From positions 1-9,803 of the forward strand of contig QMWT01000033.1 of NCBI GenBank assembly GCA_003661775.1: a DNA stretch of 9,803 bases, given 5' to 3'. The DNA comes from Thermoprotei archaeon. Its GTDB lineage: Archaea > Thermoproteota > Thermoprotei_A > Sulfolobales > Ignisphaeraceae. Positions 4,667 through 9,803 of this stretch are shown here, in pieces (positions within the stretch are counted from its first letter, which is position 1; every line of letters begins with the position of its first letter). A program made the position numbers and the translations under genes. The notes beneath the pieces are model-generated. The model saw only the letters and a program-made list of their open reading frames with translations, was not told where the DNA came from and did not search any database.

Positions 4667-7600
4667 TTAGGCTCTACGCCATCTGAACAGAATTGCTATC
4701 CCTATTGCAATACTCGTAACAACTACTCCGACCATGATGTACCTTACGATGTTTTCGGGGAGTGGAGGTTGTATCTGGCCAAGACTAGTGACCGTGCTTT
4801 TAGGGGGCGTCTGAGTATAATTAGTGACCTTTAGTGTGATTGTGTTGCTGACTGCGCCTAGCAAAACACTGCTTTCACCTAGAACAGCACGGAATGCATA
4901 GGTACCTGGCTTCAAGGGGATCCACTCAACTGTGCCTTGCCCATTTTCATCTAGTTTTACATCTACATACTTTCTCCACGTGTTTTCTTCTAGGAGCCTA
5001 TACTCCAGCCTTACCTTAGCTGAGATTTTAGGCGTCATTGAGATTCTCAGAGCGACCTTCTCATTAACCTTAACGATGTTTTTCCCTACCTCTAGCCTGA
5101 GTATGGGAGTTCTCTTAGATACAGTGATGCGTATGACATTGCTAAACGTCTCGAAGTAGATATCCGAGCCTATGAAATGTGCTCTCAGTTCATAGATTCC
5201 GGGGTTTGAAGGAGTCCAACTAAAGGAACACTTCCCCGATAAATCTGTTGTACACGTGCTTATGACGTTCCATGAGGCCCCACCGTCAGAACTCATCTCT
5301 AGGTCTAAGGACAAGTTCGCTATAGGAGGCTGCGTGACACCTTTGATCATAACTGTGTCAAAGACCTCGGCCTTCAAAGCATCTACGTATATCATTAGTT
5401 GAAAAACCTTTTTCACTCTGAGCTTAACTGCATTAATCACAGCATTGACTTTATTTAGGGGCGTGGTGAAGTTGGCCCTAGCTAGAACTGTATATATACC
5501 CTCTTTTGCTGGTTTGAAAGGAACGAATATTCTAACTACGGCTCCGGGAGGTAAAGTTCCTACGAATTTACTTTCTGAAAGTTCTTTATTGATGTATATA
5601 GATAGTGTAAGGCTATACAGCTCTGAAATGCCGATGTTCCTAGCGATCACTTCAAGCAGTACATAGTCGCCAAGCTCAACCTCTTCCGGGGCTTTGATCT
5701 CGACTTTGAGTGCAGAAGGTAAGGCTGTGATCTGTACGGGCACCTCTAATGTTGATGTGTATAGACTCCTCTTCCTCTCATTATCTTCTACATATCCTTC
5801 AAAAGTTAGTATAGCCGACTCGGTTGTGCTCTCACCCGGAATTATTTTTGCGAATTCAGGATCTATTAGGGGTAGTGTAAGGTTAATGTCTACGCTCTCA
5901 CCTACACTGCTAAATCTACCGACATAGCTAGATACCTCCAGAGTTCTTAGATTTAAGGTTAGTTTGGTTATTGTTAAAGTGGTATTTGGTACCGCCTCCT
6001 TAACAGTTACCTTAACATGTATGCGCGCCTCCAATCCAGCGATCCACGGATAGCTCGTCTGAACGTATACCTGGAGTACCCAGCCACCCCAGTCTGTTAA
6101 TGTGTAGCTGAACTGATGTTGGCGGGTCATCAGCGAAGTTTTATCGCAGAACACAGCCGGGCTTCCTAACAGGTACGCGAATAGAAGTACTATTAGTCCT
6201 ACTGATGAAAGTTTCTTGAGGATGTTGCCACTGTGGCTTTCTCCTCTTCTAACCTTCTTGAAGATTCTTTTAGCATATAAGACGATCAACCCAGACAATA
6301 CTGCTAATATCACAAAAATTGTCGCAGTCAGCAGAAAGTCTCTCGAGCCCCTACTCAGCGATGTATCGGTGGTGGTAGTTTCCCTCGTTAGAAGTCTTGA
6401 AACATTCTCCTTTAACATCTTCAACTCTTTCTCTAACTCCGCAAGTTTTTCTGCAAGTTCGTTAACATTATTCTTAATCGTAGTTATATTGCTAAATAAT
6501 TCCTTCTGCGTTTTATCTTCACCATAGTCCGGTATCGTAATGGTAACCTCATTGTGTTCAGCCTTGCTTACATACGTGGTTATACCGTACTTTACTCCTT
6601 TATACTCTGCTTCAACATAAATTCTGGCTTCTTGTGGAACTATGAAAATTGCCTCACCTTCAAGATCCGTGTATGCGCGTTTCACAATGCTATCATTTAC
6701 GATCACGCGGATCATCACACCCTTTAATGGTGTACGCCCCTTCAGAACCCGAATCAACAGCAATTTCTTTGGGGGTGACTGCATCTCGATGAACACGAAA
6801 TTCTCCTCATTGGTTCTGAGCATTTCTCCAGAAATATATGGAGTTTCCAGGAGCTCGTTATTTATGATGATTCTCTTCACAGTGTTCCCATAACCCTTGA
6901 CGAAGATATTTACCTTCCTATCCCATACAAATATTTGTGCAGCAGTTCCATTCAACGCAGTAGGTATAGAGGGCTTTATTATCAACCCCTGAGGTATCAA
7001 TTCAAGACCTAAGTATCCACGGAGCACAACTGTACCTATACAAAGAGGTACTCTATCAAGAAATCCCGACTTAGCCTTCGACATAATATCGGTTAAAACA
7101 TCGTGTACCGTGTCAGCATAGCCACCACGTGCTAGAGCTATGAAGGCAACACATAGCTCATAAGGCGAACCTTCCATTAGGGACTGAATATCGTTCCCGG
7201 AGATGATTTCAGCTAGGATGTCTAGGAGCTCGTTTCTATGACTTGATTCAAGCATTGACAGGAGGGCGAGAGCTAGGGTATAATCTTTGATGATGCTTGT
7301 ACTGTTGTATGCCTTGATGTCATGAACATGTAGACCCGCATTAAGAAGCAATGATTCTGCTCTGTCCACAGCCTTTCTATACATAGCCATGTATATGGGT
7401 TTCTCGTTGTTTAGCAGCCTGGATAGTTCATATATGTTTTTGAATAACTGAGCCGCGAGCACAGTGTGTCTCGGGGTTGATATGTTCTTGAGAGTATTGT
7501 CAAATTCTTCGCTGGTTAGTACGCGATCAAGAAAGGAAAAGATTGATTTAACGGTATCCACGTGTTCTGGTGACGTTTTATAGTATTCGTATAACGCTAA

Positions 7601-8692
7601 CGCAGCGGTGGATAACAGAGATATTTTCTCTGATGGGGGCATGTCCGCGCCCTTCTTGGAGATCTGGGCAATGACTTCATTAATCTCGTTAAGAATTAAT
7701 GCCTTGAGTACCCTGCTACGGGTGAATGGGAACATATATGCAGCGTTTAAGAGACCCAGCGCAGACATCTTAATACCGTCACTGCTTGCTCCCGTTCGTG
7801 TTAAGCTATTTAGTTGGAGATACAGCGCCAGATAATATAAATCCCTGATTTCTTCGGTAGTCACACTAATACTAGGAAAATCCTTAACTAATTCAGCGAG
7901 AAAATCCTCAGACTTCTGTACAAGCTTAGTCCATGTATTCTTCAAGAGGTCCAAACGCTTCGTTGCTTCCTCAAGATTTCTTGCCATTACGATTATGAGT
8001 CTAAGGCAGTTAGTACCTGTGAAGTTCTTGAAGAATACCCTAACATTTAGATGATCTCTCTCGGTTACAGAGACGTTAAGGAACCCTCCCTCATCTAAGA
8101 GCCAGAACACTGCTACGCCTTTCCCAAATTCTATAACAAATCCTTTACCAGGGTACTCTATTATGGAGCTAGGTGTGGGGAACATGGATATCTGCAAAAC
8201 TGCTTCAGGTACTTCACCGTAGATGTCTGAAGCACATATAGTGTGAACAAACGTTTTCTCTCCTTGAAGCGCTGTGGTCGTCAACTCTATAGATCTACCA
8301 TGATCATGACTGCTTATCTCGGTTTTCACCATGTACCCGCTGTAATGTAGTAGCACGGTACCCTTCTCTATAAACGACTTGTTGCTTCCAGACCCCCTGA
8401 TATACTCATCGAAATTTATGTGGACATATCCGCCAAGTCCATCTGTGTAATAAAGCTCGTTAAGGAACCCTCCTCTAGTGAAAAGTGTTACGACTTCATC
8501 ACTCATGAGCGCTGTCTCTAGATCTCTCAGGGGGAGGGTCAACGAAGGTGGATACTTCACACCCATCATCACACTGTAAAGCTTTAGATCATGATTATTA
8601 GAGACGTCAGTTCCATCCACCACTAAGAGCTGTGGAGAAAGGATCAGTGCTAAGAGCACTATTATTAGCGGAACACCGTAGAACTTGGCCAT
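4667..8692 (-). CDS. Very large secreted, membrane-anchored surface protein; glycosidase-like half joined to an Ig-domain half
   Basis: The protein has 1341 residues from the ATG at 8692. A TTG at 8716 would add 8, but it lies upstream of the predicted transcription start. Residues 1-27 are a signal peptide. Residues about 30-235 are beta-rich. About 280-560 are helical, followed by a cap (GLELIPQGLIIKPSIPTAL, then GNTVKRIIINNELLETPYISGEML) like that of (alpha/alpha)6-barrel glycosidases; I do not see the usual acidic catalytic motifs. Residues 642-722 resemble a carboxypeptidase-regulatory/Ig domain. A coiled coil follows at 743-768, then a membrane helix at 785-807, the basic loop KRIFKKVRRGESHSGNILKK, and a second signal-like helix at 828-848. 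Next come a beta region, a CARDB-like domain (995-1095) and two Ig-like domains (1098-1290; Cys1147 and Cys1155 may pair). A final membrane helix (1315-1336) ends in RWRRA. About 14 N-x-S/T sequons suit surface glycosylation. The gene is visibly AT-richer than its neighbours. The function is unknown; an envelope or sugar-handling role is inferred. Confidence 0.85.
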   Translation of the reverse strand: MAKFYGVPLIIVLLALILSPQLLVVDGTDVSNNHDLKLYSVMMGVKYPPSLTLPLRDLETALMSDEVVTLFTRGGFLNELYYTDGLGGYVHINFDEYIRGSGSNKSFIEKGTVLLHYSGYMVKTEISSHDHGRSIELTTTALQGEKTFVHTICASDIYGEVPEAVLQISMFPTPSSIIEYPGKGFVIEFGKGVAVFWLLDEGGFLNVSVTERDHLNVRVFFKNFTGTNCLRLIIVMARNLEEATKRLDLLKNTWTKLVQKSEDFLAELVKDFPSISVTTEEIRDLYYLALYLQLNSLTRTGASSDGIKMSALGLLNAAYMFPFTRSRVLKALILNEINEVIAQISKKGADMPPSEKISLLSTAALALYEYYKTSPEHVDTVKSIFSFLDRVLTSEEFDNTLKNISTPRHTVLAAQLFKNIYELSRLLNNEKPIYMAMYRKAVDRAESLLLNAGLHVHDIKAYNSTSIIKDYTLALALLSMLESSHRNELLDILAEIISGNDIQSLMEGSPYELCVAFIALARGGYADTVHDVLTDIMSKAKSGFLDRVPLCIGTVVLRGYLGLELIPQGLIIKPSIPTALNGTAAQIFVWDRKVNIFVKGYGNTVKRIIINNELLETPYISGEMLRTNEENFVFIEMQSPPKKLLLIRVLKGRTPLKGVMIRVIVNDSIVKRAYTDLEGEAIFIVPQEARIYVEAEYKGVKYGITTYVSKAEHNEVTITIPDYGEDKTQKELFSNITTIKNNVNELAEKLAELEKELKMLKENVSRLLTRETTTTDTSLSRGSRDFLLTATIFVILAVLSGLIVLYAKRIFKKVRRGESHSGNILKKLSSVGLIVLLFAYLLGSPAVFCDKTSLMTRQHQFSYTLTDWGGWVLQVYVQTSYPWIAGLEARIHVKVTVKEAVPNTTLTITKLTLNLRTLEVSSYVGRFSSVGESVDINLTLPLIDPEFAKIIPGESTTESAILTFEGYVEDNERKRSLYTSTLEVPVQITALPSALKVEIKAPEEVELGDYVLLEVIARNIGISELYSLTLSIYINKELSESKFVGTLPPGAVVRIFVPFKPAKEGIYTVLARANFTTPLNKVNAVINAVKLRVKKVFQLMIYVDALKAEVFDTVMIKGVTQPPIANLSLDLEMSSDGGASWNVISTCTTDLSGKCSFSWTPSNPGIYELRAHFIGSDIYFETFSNVIRITVSKRTPILRLEVGKNIVKVNEKVALRISMTPKISAKVRLEYRLLEENTWRKYVDVKLDENGQGTVEWIPLKPGTYAFRAVLGESSVLLGAVSNTITLKVTNYTQTPPKSTVTSLGQIQPPLPENIVRYIMVGVVVTSIAIGIAILFRWRRA

Positions 8693-8726
8693 AGTGTATG
8701 TTCCCAGAGGAATCAATGTACCATGG

Positions 8727-8735
8727 TTATTAAAG
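8727..8735 (-). promoter_or_regulatory. Box A (TATA) element for the surface-protein gene
   Basis: The minus strand reads CTTTAATAA. Transcription would start about 25 bases on, near 8705-8709, giving a leader of about 13-17 bases before the ATG at 8692 and leaving the TTG at 8716 outside the transcript. No Shine-Dalgarno site precedes the ATG, in keeping with a short or near-leaderless message. Confidence 0.45.
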
Positions 8736-8770
8736 CTTAGTGAGTTTCTGCGCCTACTGAGCGACTATAG

Positions 8771-8778
8771 TTTTTAAG
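8771..8778 (+). promoter_or_regulatory. Box A (TATA) element for the small membrane-protein gene
   Basis: TTTTTAAG matches the crenarchaeal box-A character. Transcription would start near 8800, about 35 bases before the GTG at 8836. A GAGG (8823-8826) lies 9 bases before that GTG as a possible ribosome binding site. Confidence 0.45.
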
Positions 8779-8835
8779 ATCCTAGGGCATAGAAGTATGT
8801 AGATTTCGACCTCTAGCACCCCGAGGGTATCTATA

Positions 8836-9216
8836 GTGGCCTCTCTAGGTCATAGATTAGAGAACCTGCGTTTTATGATAGTGATATCCATACTCACCGT
8901 GGTCCTAACATTCATAGTGTTCAGTGCTTTAAGGCTGGAGCTGCCAGAAAGCTTAAGAGAGGCCCTTCAAAGAGCTCTAAGAAATCCGACCACAGTACTA
9001 CTTATCTTCATAGTGTTGGTGGCTACCGAGATTTTGAGTTCTCTCATTGTATTCCTATCGAATAACCAGTTCTGGATAGCCTTGGGAGTACTGCTGCTGT
9101 TCGTGGGCTCTATACTTCTAATCCTAACGGTCATAAGCTCCATCGAGATTATACTAAGGGGGGTTGAGAGCGTTATAAGGACGTTGATCAAGAGCATTCT
9201 AGGGCATCAACCTTGA
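8836..9216 (+). CDS. Small three-helix membrane protein, unknown function
   Basis: The protein has 126 residues and is strongly hydrophobic, with three likely membrane helices: about 13-32 (FMIVISILTVVLTFIVFSAL), 52-74 (TTVLLIFIVLVATEILSSLI) and 79-107 (FWIALGVLLLFVGSILLILT). A short amphipathic linker LPESLREALQRALRNP joins the first two. The basic N-terminus (HRLENLR) suggests that end is cytoplasmic. I recognise no family. The start is a GTG with GAGG upstream and a box A further up. The gene is divergent from the large surface-protein gene, with 143 bases between the two starts, and its last 10 bases overlap the end of the opposite-strand FlaJ-like gene. Its place between two envelope genes suggests a membrane or envelope role, but that is context only. 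Confidence 0.7.
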   Translation: MASLGHRLENLRFMIVISILTVVLTFIVFSALRLELPESLREALQRALRNPTTVLLIFIVLVATEILSSLIVFLSNNQFWIALGVLLLFVGSILLILTVISSIEIILRGVESVIRTLIKSILGHQP

Positions 9217-9803
9217 GGTAGGGGCATCTCTATGTTTTCGAGCCTAAACATCTGTATTAGCAGTTCCGCGAATCTCGAGGCGAATATCATGGTTATGCCG
9301 CTCAGGATGAGCAGGACTGAGGCATGGATCCACGCCGAGCCCGTGAAGCCACCGCTGGCAGACTTCATCGCAAAAGCGTTCAAGAGCGTTAACGAGAACA
9401 CAAGCACTATTTTCATGGCCAAGAGCATCTCGGTGGGTACTGCAGCAACATTGAACAACTCTATTGGAGTGGCGGTGCTGAGGGATGTAAAGAGTTGTTG
9501 AAACACCCCGATGAGGCTTATTATGAATTCGGTTAATGCAACTACAAGCATGTGCAGTACGTATACTGTTCCTTCGAATGCCCTCGCAATCTGTTCCCGT
9601 TGCTTCCTTAAAGTAGTGAGACGGTGAGTTAAGGTGCTCAGCGCTATTCCCACCCGGGCAGGGTCTCCGCCGGCCTCCATGGAGTCGTAGAATATGTCTA
9701 GACATCTTCTAACGGTTTCACTCCCTGACTCACCTATGAAGTAGAGCCACGAAATCCTTTTGTCAATTCCGTTGATGATCCTGGTGTAAAGCCTCTTCAA
9801 AGG
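9207..9803 (-). CDS. FlaJ/TadC-like (T2SSF domain) pilus or archaellum platform protein, N-terminus cut by window edge
   Basis: The frame is open to the right edge (198 codons inside the window), so the methionine-like TTG at 9800 is probably internal; FlaJ-type proteins are usually 450-600 residues. The visible part begins with the cytoplasmic helical bundle of a T2SSF domain: GSETVRRCLDIFYDSMEAGGDPARVGIALS, then LTTLRKQREQIARAFEGTVYVLH, leading into a membrane helix (about 81-100). This arrangement is typical of crenarchaeal FlaJ/ArlJ. Two more membrane helices follow (about 124-144 and 158-178), with a short tail. Such proteins form the membrane platform that couples the FlaI/TadA-type ATPase to assembly of the archaellum or a type IV pilus. 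The last position in a minus-strand operon would fit flaJ, but the upstream genes are outside the window, so archaellum, adhesive pilus or Ups-type pilus cannot be told apart. Confidence 0.75.
   Translation of the reverse strand, partial: PLKRLYTRIINGIDKRISWLYFIGESGSETVRRCLDIFYDSMEAGGDPARVGIALSTLTHRLTTLRKQREQIARAFEGTVYVLHMLVVALTEFIISLIGVFQQLFTSLSTATPIELFNVAAVPTEMLLAMKIVLVFSLTLLNAFAMKSASGGFTGSAWIHASVLLILSGITMIFASRFAELLIQMFRLENIEMPLPQG

Noticed and set aside
8693..8716. TTG at 8716 as the start of the large surface protein
   Set aside because: It lies upstream of the transcription start predicted from the box A at 8727-8735, and the ATG at 8692 begins a normal signal peptide directly.
9244..9705. 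Second minus-strand open frame within the FlaJ-like gene
   Set aside because: It is a frame shadow, rich in His/Arg/Cys without membrane helices, while the other frame gives a clear T2SSF pattern.
1..9803. CRISPR arrays, insertion sequences, rRNA or toxin-antitoxin pairs
   Set aside because: I looked for regularly spaced repeats, terminal inverted repeats, transposase motifs and small paired genes and saw none.

Overview
The window looks like chromosomal DNA of a hyperthermophilic crenarchaeote, most likely of the Desulfurococcales type. The signs are heavy use of AGG/AGA and ATA codons, GTG and TTG start codons, GGTGA-type Shine-Dalgarno sites, AT-rich box-A promoters, very tight gene packing and archaeal winged-helix regulators. 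There is also an archaellum/pilus FlaJ-type membrane protein and a large N-glycosylatable surface protein. I infer this from protein and signal character, not from a database match.

Left part (1-3206). A SurE nucleotidase gene runs off the left edge on the minus strand. It is divergent from a plus-strand gene for an unusual 443-residue regulator: an ArsR-like winged helix joined to a serine-studded beta-rich domain that resembles a DUF4097-type solenoid. That gene meets an OsmC-like peroxide/redox protein head-on, and the two stop codons share the four bases TTAA. Upstream of the OsmC gene on the same strand is a second winged-helix protein, with a hydrophobic C-terminal segment and an acidic tail, so it may be a membrane-anchored regulator.

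Middle (3238-4666). A divergent promoter region leads to a DmpA-family (peptidase family S58) autoprocessing aminopeptidase, with the Gly-Ser cleavage site and the Ser-x-Glu pair intact. A 252-base gap between convergent genes holds two palindromes and no gene I can support.

Right part (4667-9803). A minus-strand gene of about 1341 codons encodes a secreted, multi-domain, membrane-anchored surface protein. It reads like two surface proteins joined tail to head. The first half has a signal peptide, a beta domain, a helical domain with the C-terminal cap of (alpha/alpha)6-barrel glycosidases, a carboxypeptidase-regulatory-like domain, a short coiled coil and a membrane helix. The second half follows a short basic loop and has a second signal-like helix, a beta region, three Ig/CARDB-like domains and a final C-terminal membrane helix. 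Across a divergent promoter region lies a small three-helix membrane protein of unknown function. Its 3' end overlaps by 10 bases the end of a FlaJ/TadC-like (T2SSF) pilus or archaellum platform gene that runs off the right edge. The right part therefore encodes mostly cell-envelope proteins, while the left part holds small soluble enzymes and regulators.

The best candidates for something undescribed are the fused surface protein and the winged-helix/beta-solenoid regulator.
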